The notes beneath the pieces were generated by a model. The model did no database searches. It was not told the origin of the DNA and worked only from the letters and a program-made list of their open reading frames with translations. From the NCBI GenBank assembly GCA_022925895.1, contig JAKSYS010000023.1, positions 124,001 to 188,000 of the forward strand: a stretch of 64,000 nucleotides of DNA. The letters are read 5' to 3'. Both the position numbers and the translations under genes were made by a program. The DNA comes from Fragilaria crotonensis (lineage: Eukaryota > Bacillariophyta > Fragilariophyceae > Fragilariales > Fragilariaceae). Shown one piece after another: positions 53,705-64,000 of the stretch (positions are counted from its first letter, which is position 1; every line of letters starts with the position of its first letter).

Positions 53705-56700
53705 CCGCAGAAAAAGTTTATGAAGAAAAGTGTCAGGTCGTGAGATGTTGAATGCTTGCAGCTATTCCATGCCACCCAATGCTTGCTGTTCGGTGCAGAT
53801 AGGAGTGTTGGCTATTAACTAATTAATGCAAATTCTGTTGTGAAAGAGATGCTAAGCGGACAATACGTTGGTGTGCAGCGTACTCCCTGGACTTCGGAGT
53901 ACAGCATCCTCCGAGTGTATCTGACAGACCATGGTTCTTAGGAGTTTAAAAGTAGTGTTGCATACTGGGAAGGGTCCGATACTTAAGTCTGTTCAAGCAC
54001 CATTTCTTGGTATTCTTCGTTGGTGTGGAAGCGACCAGGAGAAATCTTTGTTTAGTGAAAACTACCGCACCTCCTCCGACTTTAGATTCAAAACCAAGCT
54101 AATTTACAAGAGAGTAGGATACTTTGCAACCCTCGGTTCAGGAAAGATAGCAAATTAGCGTTAGGGTGCTGGCCTTCGAAACATGAAACTAACTACAGAT
54201 TAAGCCTGTGAGCGAAGGTGTCAGATTTCAACATTCTGTTACCTTCCACGTTGCTGATAATGATGGTAATGATAGAGCAATATTTTAGAATTGTTTTCAT
54301 GAGTGCTAAAAATGCACATGGGTGTCCATGTTTCAAGATAATCACAACGTTGTTGTCAAATGAAGATGATCATCACCTTGTCTGATGATTAATAATATGA
54401 GTTGTGCATTGCATGATTTAGTAATGCTGGGGAATCTTTATGTTGAGTTTGGCTGACCTTCATTCAACTGAATACCATTACACAATTTCTTGCCACGAGC
54501 ATTTAAAGCGTATTCTGGCTGTCCGTCCGGTTTTACTTTACTTGCTGCGCGAGGTTTGTTGTCGTGCATTTGGCTTCACCACCATGGTGAATCGTTTCAT
54601 TCTTGGAGCAGGGGATGTGTCACTTGTTGCAGCCTCCTCTTGCTCATAGACCTTCGCGAGTGCAGCTATCCACCCTTCGCTTGGCCGCAAAGTGGCCAAT
54701 TCCTTGTTCCCCTTCGTCTGCTGTTGTTGCAACACACACAGCACAGCACACAGACTGACACTCCACCTGTCCACCACCTGTCCAATTGGCACGACCTCCA
54801 TCCTTTCATGGGTGATTCAAGAAGGAACTACAATTGCAGTTCTCATCATTCATGAGCGAGCGACACTATGATGTTCCCATTCATACCTCCTCCACCAGCC
54901 ATCCTATGAAGTTGCACAGGAACATGACATTCAATTTTTTTATCCCAGCAACTTGGATAACTGACATCACAAGTGTTTCACTGCTCCGTCAGTGTCTCAT
55001 GATAATTTCTCTAGACAAAATCCTATGTCTAGAGCGATACAAGCAACTGGCTCTGTCGCCATTTCTCGCTTCTTCACTGTTTCATAAAGTTGAGGAAACC
55101 CACCTCGTTTTGGTGGTCCCAACTTTGTTGCCTACAGCCGACGCCTCTTCTCATCTATTGGCACAACTTATGGCTGTGCCTTCTCAGAGAACTTCATCTG
55201 CTCTAGTATTGCTCAAAGTCCATATGGCAATGCTGCATTGCCTTTTTTCTTTCCTCTGCCTTGTGTTGCTTGAGGAACATTAACTTCAGCCTTCGGTCCC
55301 TTGATCTTTGGCATCCGATGTCATTTCTATTCCATTGATCAGCCATTTCAGTGTCTCTCTACAAATACTTTGGTATTATTGTTTCTCTTCTTCATGACAA
55401 TGCACTAGTATCCACAATCAGTGTTTTCAAACACAATTCACAGCCCTTGCCTAGTATAATCAGAGTGTTAGGGTACATTGAATACCATTCGGTTTTAATG
55501 CATATGATGAAAACCTTGCCATCATGCTGAGTACATCATTGTAACTCCACCACTATAGTTTATCTATTCTTTTCACCAGTGTGTATGTTGTGCACCATTT
55601 CATCCATTTCCTGGGCAAATCTGTCTTCAGCTTTTGTAGAGGGGGGACTCCCTTATGTAATGTCATCCTGATTTTGAGTATTATTACACACATTCTGGTG
55701 AGCAAATCATATTTGTTGGCTTGCATTTTGGTGCTTGTTGTAAAATTGACATTAGGAACTTTGTAGCTGTTTCTTTTCTTATTGTCACGCTGCTTATGAG
55801 CACAATCATTGTCAAGAATACACAGTGCATATCCTCAGATCTTTGTAATAAGAACTTCCACCACAGGATTTGACCCGCTACTCGTGCCACAGAGGTGAAG
55901 AAGTGTTAGCCGCCAGCCTACTACGCACCAATCTCCAGCTGTTGAATAGTAATACTCAATCAAGGGACATGATTGTCTTGACATCAAGCAAGAAATGTTA
56001 CTCTCTCTTTTTCATGCAAACAGTATCATGGTGGGCAAAGAATTTGATGCATCATTCAACTTGACTTGGCCTTGTTGATACTTCGTACTTGTCACCAAGG
56101 GGTAGTCTGTCAAAAGCCCCGAACTCTAATGCTTCCACACCTTGCTTCCTCTTCTCATTTCTCATTGTACTCCAGTACAAGTACCTGAATTATTTATTGA
56201 TATTTGAGGATGTACTATGAAATACAACTACCGGTTGTGGTGTATTCATTGACTTCGTCCAGTGCGTACGAAAGGGGCTATTTGTTTCGTGCAGTACTCC
56301 TCCGGGAAGTATGTATGCATACAAAGTTTTAATGTCTACTGGTTACCGGTACTGTATTCCCATGGAGTATCGTGTGCTATGATCGCGATCTTGTTGACTA
56401 CTGTCGTACTCGGCTTCTCGGAGTTCGGAGAACCGTAGTTGTTATCATATAAACATGTTTATACATGTGTATGAACTTGAAGCCCATGCACAATTGTACC
56501 AGGTCTGCGTACGAAACAAATGTATCTCGTACCCAGTGCAATATAGTATGTACAGTACAGGGATTCGCAGTTCTCTTGCAATCGTGGGAATCGCCGACCG
56601 GACGCCTGCAGGCGTCAAGCACGAGCGTGCTGACAGCAAACGTCCGTTCTAATGAGTATCTCAGAACCGTCTTCTGTTGAAGTTGACAAACTACACATTT

Positions 56701-57236
56701 AGTTCGGGAAGGAAGGAGATACCCGGAGGTCGGGGCATTAGATTTTTCCAGATGCTTCGCAGTTGACTCCAATAATTGAAGGAAAGGACGTTATTTGGCC
56801 AGCATTTGTTGATCGTATATAAATACTGCAAAGCTACGGTGATGAGAATTTTTCGAGAAAGATCTCGAGAGTTGTCGTCCCCACCATAATCGATATTCTT
56901 CGTTTTCCCTGCGACCACTCCAAGTATATACGACTGAATCGAAAGTGAGACAACGATTGACCGCGGAAATCTGTGATACCTCCTCCGTTGAAGGCAGTCG
57001 GTGTTCACCAAGGCATCATCAAAATCTGAAATAAATCTTGATCAACAAAGAGTCTCCTTGGATAGGTTGCGAGTTGTTGCGTGTCTGCATTGGTAACAAC
57101 TGCCAGCAGTACCTGGGTTTACTACGGACTGGCTACACATCTACCACATTCCAGTTGCAGAACGCGTATCTTAGATTTCTTTGAGAGTTCACAACGCTGA
57201 AGATCGGACCGCGACTGCAAACGAGCTACAGGCATC
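53705..57236. other. 3.5-kb stretch without a supported gene
   Basis: By eye AT-richer than the flanks. It carries GTAC words at 53880-53905 and again at 56160-56600. An 87-codon frame at 54538-54801 (-) ends in RMKRFTMVVKPNARQQTSRSK, and a 68-codon frame occurs at 55684-55890 (-); neither has a domain, and surrounding minus-strand DNA has many stops. Old element debris is possible. A degenerate hairpin, GACGCCTGCAGGCGTC, sits at 56601-56616. Confidence 0.4.
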
Positions 57237-59064
57237 ATGGCTTCTCCGTTCTCATTCCACTGCATCATATGCATTGAGGAATTCGATCCGAAGGATAGAT
57301 ATCCTGTAGTCCTTCCTTGTGGTCATACGTATGTATGCAATCACTGTACGTCAATAGCGTGCACATAGCGTGACACGGCAATGCTGCGCGCAAAAATTAT
57401 TCACTGACTCTTGTCTCTTATATCCTTTTTCCTCGTTGTTATTTTGCGTTTATACTTTTTCAGGTGCCGAACGGTTGACCAAATGCATGGAATGTCGAGA
57501 GCCCCTTTTGATTTCGGATCCATCGTCGATTCAGCCTGTCTTGAGTTATCGTCCAACAGCAGCAGGTCCGGCGCCATCTCCGGACTGGTCGCGAGGCCGG
57601 CCAGCTCAGAATCGCGGGCCCGTTGCTCGCGGACAAGCCCGGCACCTTCTTCCCAACAACCTCCAAGAAGCGATTGCCTCCCCAAGAACGTGGTACTCAT
57701 GTCCTTGATGGAGGCAACCGATGTTTTAACAGCACCTCCGGCACCAGATCCAGGATCGCCGTCGGCCATGCATCCAGATGTACACAGTGCGGTAAGCGAA
57801 GAAGATGAGGAAAATGAAAAGATTCGCTGGAGCACATTGCTGGCAACTAGTGGCTGTGGTACATATGTTGTCACAGACCCGGAAGGCGTACAAGTCTACC
57901 CAAGTAAACCGAGTTCAGAAGATGATTCTTCGGTTAGTCCCCGCGCGAGTAGTCCCCGTTCCTCGGAAAATGATGATGTGGATGCCATGGTGCGATTCTT
58001 TTACTTGGAGAGCAAAATGCCTGTGTTGGGTCGAAGTCCGGACGATACATCGATCTCCGAACTTCCAGCAGTGAGGCTTTCGAGGGGGGATCGGATTCAA
58101 ATCGTGTGCATGGAAGATGGATGGGCCAAGTTAGCTCGAGGGTATGGTTATATTCGAGCGGGGAAGGGACAAATTGCAAAAGGTGAGTTTGCCATGAAAC
58201 TTCTTTGATTCTTTGTGTTCATTTTCATTTTTATTCACCTTGGTATCTGGTCCTTTAGTTGGTGGATCTGTTGACAGGGCTTGCAAACTAGAAGCTTTGC
58301 TGCGCTCCGTTACTTTGCGAAGGAAGGAACTCCGTATTCAACAAAGAAAGACCGATAGTCAGCTGGTTACCATGATGCAAGATTTGCAAACATCGCTCCT
58401 GAACGACGAGGATTTGACAGTTATTGGCGCCGATACTTTCTCTGAAGTCGACATGAAAGTTCGCTTCAACAATTTTATGGATGAGCAGGAGGATCGAAAG
58501 ATTGCTGCACACGATTCAGATAGTGACAATTCCATCGCAGAAGGAAAAGGCGCTTTGGTCTATAAAAGGGCTGACTCTCCGCCCAGCATCGTCCCTCAAA
58601 GCAGTTTTGGTTGTTTTCCTGAAGGAATGTTTGGAGACTTTGGCGGGTTATCGTCGCGAAGACAAGAATCGTCCTCGGGTTCACAGAGCGAAGTAGTGGC
58701 TGGTGTGATGAGAGCACTGTCCTTTTCAGACGATCGCTCTACATCGGATGCCCAACGTGCCTCACGTCGAGTTCTGCAGCAAGCCTCGTCGCATCCATCT
58801 CCCCGCGCCATGTCGGCAGGCGCACAAGCCTGGCGAGACCGCAACAACCGACCCGCCTCTCGCGGGATTGACTTTCGAACCGGCATGAGCGGTCACATGG
58901 CATTGCTCAGTACTCAGGTGCATCGTGACCCTCACAGTTATCTGCGTACTAATGCCTCCATGCTGGGCAAAATGAGTGCCCATACAGGACTCACACTGAC
59001 TCGGAAACCAGCGTCGCCGAACAATCAGAAGAGGGATGACTACGACGACAGCCGCACGATTTAA
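57237..59064 (+). CDS. RING-finger protein, putative E3 ubiquitin ligase
   Basis: Exons 57237-57345, 57464-58182 and 58259-59064 (introns GTACGT...TTCAG and GTGAGT...TTTAG). The first junction completes a RING finger at residues ~9-50: CIICIEEFDPKD...PCGHTYVCNHCAERLTKCMECREPL. After a Pro/Ser-rich linker come PKNVVLMSLMEA, an acidic stretch, VRFFYLESKMPVLGRSPDD...LSRGDRIQIVCMEDGWAKLARGYGYIRA (SH3-like in look) and a helical segment (ACKLEALLRSVTLRRKELRIQQRK). The frame changes once or more in 57500-57690, where Pro/Gly-rich reading is ambiguous; the RING and the region from PKNVVL onward are both solid. The function as E3 is inferred from the RING; the substrate is unknown. Confidence 0.78.
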
Positions 59065-59584
59065 GAATGTACCAAGGTGTTGATTATCTACATATTCATA
59101 GAATCCATGTAATACTAGCCTTTACTGCCCTCAGAAACAGCGTCTTGAAATCAAAGATTGCTAGTGTGTGAAGACGGTTCTTTTATGTGTTCTGTGCATA
59201 CTAGGCATGGAAATGATGCACTCAAGAGTCATGAACTATTAATCGTTCTTGTCTTGAGAAGTTGACAACACACGTGTAGAGGATATTGCCCATCCATACT
59301 ACGACAACAGATGCGGAGATGTGTCAGCATACTTGTATGAATAATGAAATTACGGGCTTCATCCAGAGTGACTAGCTAGATGCCCATTTATGATGGCGAA
59401 TTGAAGTTCCATGTCAAGCGCGATTGACCTTAACGAGAGACGACCCCTTGTGCTCGGAGGACGTAATCGAAAATATTCTAATGGAAAGAGTGTTTCCTTG
59501 CCACTACTACTGAGTGTATGAGCTATCGCAGTTATGCAGTTCTGGCTTTGCTACTAAACTGCCAAATTATGAAATCTTTAAATC
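59065..59584. other. Intergenic between convergent RING and SEC13 genes
   Basis: Plain 3' sequence of both genes; nothing recognised. Confidence 0.35.
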
Positions 59585-60651
59585 CTACTGCTGATTTGGT
59601 GGTTCGACGGAGTCATCTGAGACCGAGCTCATTTGAGACCAAACTCCATCCAGACCAGATTTCCATAGGGACACATCGTTGTCACCACTGCTAACCGCCA
59701 ACATCTGTGCCGTCAATGACCAACTGACCCTCCAGACTGGTGCCTCAAACTCATTAAGCAAGGTTGGCGTCCATTCATTCCCAGCACCACCTGTCTGAGT
59801 CCAAATGATCACCTTTTTGTCCTCCGAGCAGGATGCAACAACATTTACATTTGGCAAGAGCGGTGGAGCCCAAGCCACATCGAGGACCCAGTCCGAATGA
59901 GACAGGGAAGTTCCAATGGCAGCCGACTTATCTTCCTCCCATTTGTTGATTTCTAGATTCTTGACCCAGAATCGGATGCGATTGTCGCATCCGCCAGTGA
60001 CCAAACGTGGGGGCGCGGATTCCTCCGAGTACCCTCCCGCTGGAGCCCAACTAACGGCATTGACGCCCAATGGATTGTCGTGAATGTACTCGACCGACCA
60101 GGAATTGTCCGGTTGGTGTGTCAAGATGCTGACCTTGCCATCGGAACTGGCCGCCGCGAGTACGAGACCAAACTCGTGGGGGCAAAAGGCAAGTCCATTG
60201 ACGGATGACTCGTGCAAGACTTTGTTGCTGTACAACACACTCCAATCCCGCGGGCGAGTTTCACGATGAATCAGGACGGAACCGTCAAAGGAACAACTGG
60301 CGAGCAAGACGCCAAATTTAGGGTGTGCCCACGAGACTTGCCAAACAGGACCCTCGTGCCCCTGTAACGTAGCAGTGTGCTCGTACGTCGAACCCGTGAC
60401 ATTGTAAATCTTGATAGTGCGGTCTAGAAATGAGAATGAGTTCGTAAGAAGGCGCTGCATCTAACAGAGTGGCTAAAATGACGGAGTGCTTTAGGTGTCC
60501 ACCTACCGGATGAAGATGTTGCAAGCTTGCAGCCGTAGTAATCCAATTGAGCATCATGAACCATGTCATCATGCTGTGTATCAATGTACAGTGGTCCTGG
60601 AGGAGCATCTGCGGATGGAGCAGCCATGGTATTTGACGCTGTAGTCGCCAT
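59585..60651 (-). CDS. SEC13: SEC13, COPII coat and nuclear-pore WD40 protein
   Basis: Two exons (60651-60507 and 60423-59585) across an 83-bp intron give 327 residues. Splicing restores KLATSSSDRTIKIYNV, the end of the first WD blade. Start MATTASNTMAAPSAD is followed by the SEC13 signature HDDMVHDAQLDYYGCKLATSSSD. Further hallmarks are LQGHEGPVWQVSWAHPKFGVLLASCSFD, SVNGLAFCPHEFGLVLAAASSDGKVS, LVTGGCDNRIRFW, DWVLDVAWAPP and APVWRVSWSLTAQMLAVSSGDNDVSLWK. Six blades with an open edge are expected; SEC31 (or Nup145C at the pore) closes the propeller. It forms the outer COPII cage in ER export and part of the Y complex. An in-frame upstream Met at 60708 is less likely. Confidence 0.96.
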
Positions 60652-61568
60652 GGTCGCCGGTGTGTTGCGCTGTTTAGGGTTTAGGCAACCGCTCCCGCCA
60701 AGCGCCAAATTGAGAGTGTATTATAATCATGTGCACCGGTCCTTGTACTCCAGTAGTGGTGAAGTGTGATCTGTTCAGTACCCAGTGCCTTGTACAGTAC
60801 GCTGCGGACTGCCTGCTCCAATTTTATAGTACCTGCTACGTAACTGTACGCTTATGGTGTTATGACGGAGATTTTACTGTACGGTCATCTACCGGTAGTT
60901 TCAGGATGTCTACTACAACTCTGGAGTGGAGGAGCGAGAGGCAGAGTACCCGGTACCTTGTACCCGGTACTGTACTCGTACAAGTACGCCACTCGCGTTT
61001 CCAATACTGGTACTACTAGTACCAGGTACCATTGCTCAAGCAACAGTATGTGCGTGTAGCGAGTGTTGCGTACGACTAGTAGCTAGTATTCCAATACGAT
61101 TGGATTGTGCTTTCTGTGCACGAATTTCTTCGACGATACCAGGTACAGCCAGCTGTACAAGTACCTTGTACTGTAATATCATACAGGTTGCATCAGAGGT
61201 GATGTCTTGCTGTCTGTCTGGATGAATGTTTCGTTTTCGACAGAGTCAAAAATCCAAAATTCAAAATTTCCGCGCAACGGCAACCAAACCGGCGTTCGGT
61301 AGTGGTTTAGGTAGATTTGTACGTGACATACTCTCGCCAAGAAATTCAAATCTCGGGAGCCGTTGATGGTGATCTTGCCAAGTTCCACACGCCTATGAAA
61401 GTGGAGTCACCTTGGGATCTCGTCACATCTTGCTCTCTTTTGTTGCGCATCTGCTACACTACGTCGATTCGCATCGTCCTTCTTCGAGTGAGCTTGCACT
61501 CATACCTTTGCGTTGGAAATACTTGGAGTACCTTTGCTATTGATTGTGCAAGAGTTACGGCATCCAAT
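60652..61568. promoter_or_regulatory. Divergent region SEC13/MYB, GTAC-rich
   Basis: 60720-61190 is one of the densest GTAC-palindrome tracts (GGTACCTTGTACCCGGTACTG, TACTGGTACTACTAGTACC). It lies between two divergent genes. Confidence 0.5.
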
Positions 61569-63893
61569 ATGGCCCGACCAGCTGCCCTGCCACCATACCC
61601 CTACAATCACATAAGTCGTCTGCCTGGACCGCCTTCACTTCTGTACGGAAATGCTCCACCCCCGCTGGGAAAACGACAGCAATGGATGGATTCAGAGGTG
61701 AGTACTTTCTCGGTTTTCCTCATAAACTGAATGATTGTTCGATTGAACTGACTCGTGTTTGTTGGCATCAACAGGACCGCCATCTCATGGCCATCGTCTC
61801 TGAACTCACACCAGCCGAAAGCGATGACGACGATGATGAGGATGAGTGCAATGACGAGAAACCTCGCCATGCTCCCAATTCGGCGCGTGATATCCCGTGG
61901 CCTATTGTCTCACAACGATTGGGAACGTTCAGGACCTCAGCCGAATGTATGAAGCGATACACAAAACTTACTGGTCAGAGACAGTCAGAAAAGACAGCAG
62001 CACTCAAGGGACCCTGGACTGCAGAGGAAGATAGAAAGATTACGACACTTGTTATGGCACATGGGGCAAAGCGGTGGAGTCAAATCGCAGCAGAGCTGCC
62101 AGGTGAGTTCCTGAAGTCAGTCCCCATAGGAAGCCGACAAGGTTTCAGGCACTCACCCGATGAACAACACTAGGTCGTATCGGCAAGCAGTGCCGTGAAA
62201 GGTGGCACAACCACCTCAACCCAAATATAAACAAATCTCCGTGGACGGAAGCAGAGGATCGCATCATTCTGCAAACGCATCACACTCTTGGCAATAAGTG
62301 GGCTGAGATAGCAAAATGCATGCCGGGAAGAACTGATAATGCCATCAAGAATCACTGGAATTCGTCCATGAAGCGAAAGATCGAAAAATATCTCAAGTCG
62401 AAGCTGTCTCCTGGTGAACCCCTGCGAGATTCCAAAGGGAAGTACAAAATTGGTGGCGACGTTGAGGAGTGCCTCTCGTTTGTCCGCCAGCCAGTATCCC
62501 AGATCAAAGAGGTAGCTAAAAAGTCGAGAAAGAGACCTGCGAACAACATCAAGACGCCAATTGACAAAGAAAATCGAGAGCAAAATGATCAATTTCTGGA
62601 GTATTCGTCTGCGACTCCTTCGTTCAACCATGTTAAGCGACCAAGAAGGATGGACGACAGGCCCTGCGAATCTGACATCCGAGATTTGCATGAATTCCTC
62701 TCTCGTCTCAAGGGAGGTGTTGTCAATGGCGTATATATCTCTGCCCTGGAGCGTCGAAGGCTTGCAGAGAGTCCTTGGGTGGGAGAACTGGGCTCAGGGC
62801 ATCCCTAGAAGCTTTGGATTTAAACAGTGAGGAAATTGCTCGTCTACCTTTTTCCAAGCTTCACTGAGGGCTAGAGAATGCTTTCCACCATCTGCGCTAA
62901 GGCGATCGTCGAGAGATCCGCATTGCTCGCGGCCGAGAAACCCAAGTCAATCGAGCTGGACGATGCCATCTCCCCTCAGGTCGATGCCTGAAAAGAATTT
63001 CTTCGACAAAACTCCTTCAAAATCCATGGCTTTCGATCCATGGATCAGCTCCCGCTCCATACAACCATCGCCTTTGGCCTCGAGAAAGCACTATCAGTCG
63101 TCGCTGCAAGCATTCACCCGTAAGTACTTGTATACTGTTAACTAGAATGCTCGTCCACTCTCTGACCAGCCAGTTCGATCGTTGTTTAGCATCGACGCCG
63201 TTTACTCCCTTCTCTGCAACGCGGAATTCCCCGTTTTGCAACTTTGACGCCACTTTAGAAAGCATGTCGTTGCTTCCACACCAATCCTCGACGCACATGA
63301 GTCCCTTCTCTCCTTACGGTGGTCGCGATTTCTCTGAATGTGTTGACAGTGCCATGGGGACCCCTCCGTGGGAAAAGGATGTCGGCATCCACTTCGCAGC
63401 CACGGGAATGAGTCCTCCGTTCGCTCGCCAACAGCCAGAAGTGACTCCACCTGACCTGAGCTATCCTATTTCCAATAACACGCTTGATGACAATGTAAGC
63501 ACCTCTGATGGTTTTGAGGACAAGCAGAGGCTTCGATATTCTCTTGCTCGAGGAGACGTGGATATGCAGGGCGCTTTACCGAAGGGCATTGCAACTCCAT
63601 TCGCTTCGTGTGATGTATCTGATGCTGATGATACGAGGACAGTAGTTACTGGGTCTGGTCCCAACCGAGGAAGAGTGATGCCTGGACAAGACAACAGTAA
63701 GTAATCGCAGTTGGTGGATTTTGGTGCATGAAGTGCCGTCTAACACAATTGGATCGCAGATTTGTCTCTCACAACTGATGAGACGCCTATGAGCTGTCTC
63801 AGGGGTGCCAGCGCCCGGACTTCCAAAGCAGATCTTTCACTGCATCATATCGATTCAATCACTGTCAAATTTGGAAGTCCTGTGTTGCCATAG
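61569..63893 (+). CDS. Three-repeat MYB transcription factor (3R-MYB-like)
   Basis: Exons 61569-61697, 61775-62102, 62174-63119, 63190-63696 and 63760-63893. Repeat R1 is degenerate ([16 protein letters not shown]...[23 protein letters not shown]). R2 is [15 protein letters not shown]...[28 protein letters not shown], and R3 is [47 protein letters not shown]2/R3 give the DNA-binding core; three-repeat MYBs in animals and plants control G2/M and cell-cycle genes. The C-terminal part is rich in Ser/Thr-Pro sites ([26 protein letters not shown]), possible CDK targets. The last two exons were placed by splice sites that restore QAFTPSTPFTPF and QDNNLSLTT. Two frame changes are needed, near 62785-62800 (GGG) and at about 62849-62858 (TTTTT), where sequence on each side is protein-like. 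Confidence 0.85.
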
Positions 63894-64000
63894 TCAATTT
63901 TCCTTTAGAAGTGTGATATAAACTCGAGTAGGGTAGAGTAGTGCACCGACTACGCATGTGTAATTTGGATCAATCTTAACGAGTGTTATACGTCCTACAA

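Noticed and set aside
54538-54801. 87-codon frame as a gene
   Set aside because: Flanking minus-strand DNA has many stops, and no start context or domain is visible.

Overview
The window looks like nuclear DNA from a diatom, probably a pennate one. Fucoxanthin-chlorophyll (FCP) antenna genes carry diatom-type plastid presequences with Phe at the cleavage site. Introns are short (about 60-140 bp) with GT-AG ends. Genes are dense, lie on both strands and follow no operon logic. I cannot name the species from sequence alone.

Layout. 1-2660 is a broken Ty3/gypsy-type retroelement cut by the window edge. 4199-5066 (-) is a plastid type I signal (thylakoid processing) peptidase. 6228-12580 (+) is a cluster of three FCP genes, two of them a recent duplicate pair with shared promoter and introns. 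Then come RRP9 (-), a plastid- or mitochondrion-directed PPR protein (+), SGF29 (-), RPB9 (+), a small presequence-bearing protein (-) and topoisomerase III beta (-). 25.1-28.7 kb holds little apart from a possible secreted protein and a 1.1-kb terminal-inverted-repeat element with a 9-bp direct repeat at its ends. From 28.7 kb on: RPN5 (+), an F-box protein (-), a MATE transporter (+), a G-rich heptamer satellite, a WDR59-like GATOR2 subunit (+), a DUF2439/ZGRF1-N protein (+), a second MATE transporter (-), a repeat-rich gap, two unknown proteins, an F-box/Tubby-like protein (+), a 3.5-kb gap, a RING protein (+), SEC13 (-) and a three-repeat MYB factor (+).

The genes are mostly unrelated housekeeping functions: rRNA processing, transcription and chromatin, proteasome, COPII, TORC1 signalling and recombination. 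The clear local expansions are the FCP triplet and the MATE pair. Intergenic DNA is full of GTAC-centred palindromes that are nearly absent from coding DNA. In the right-hand half, several otherwise good host genes (RPN5, MATE-1, WDR59-like, F-box/Tubby, RING, MYB) need a change of reading frame, often at a homopolymer. This points to assembly indels more than to decay, but it must be tested with transcripts.
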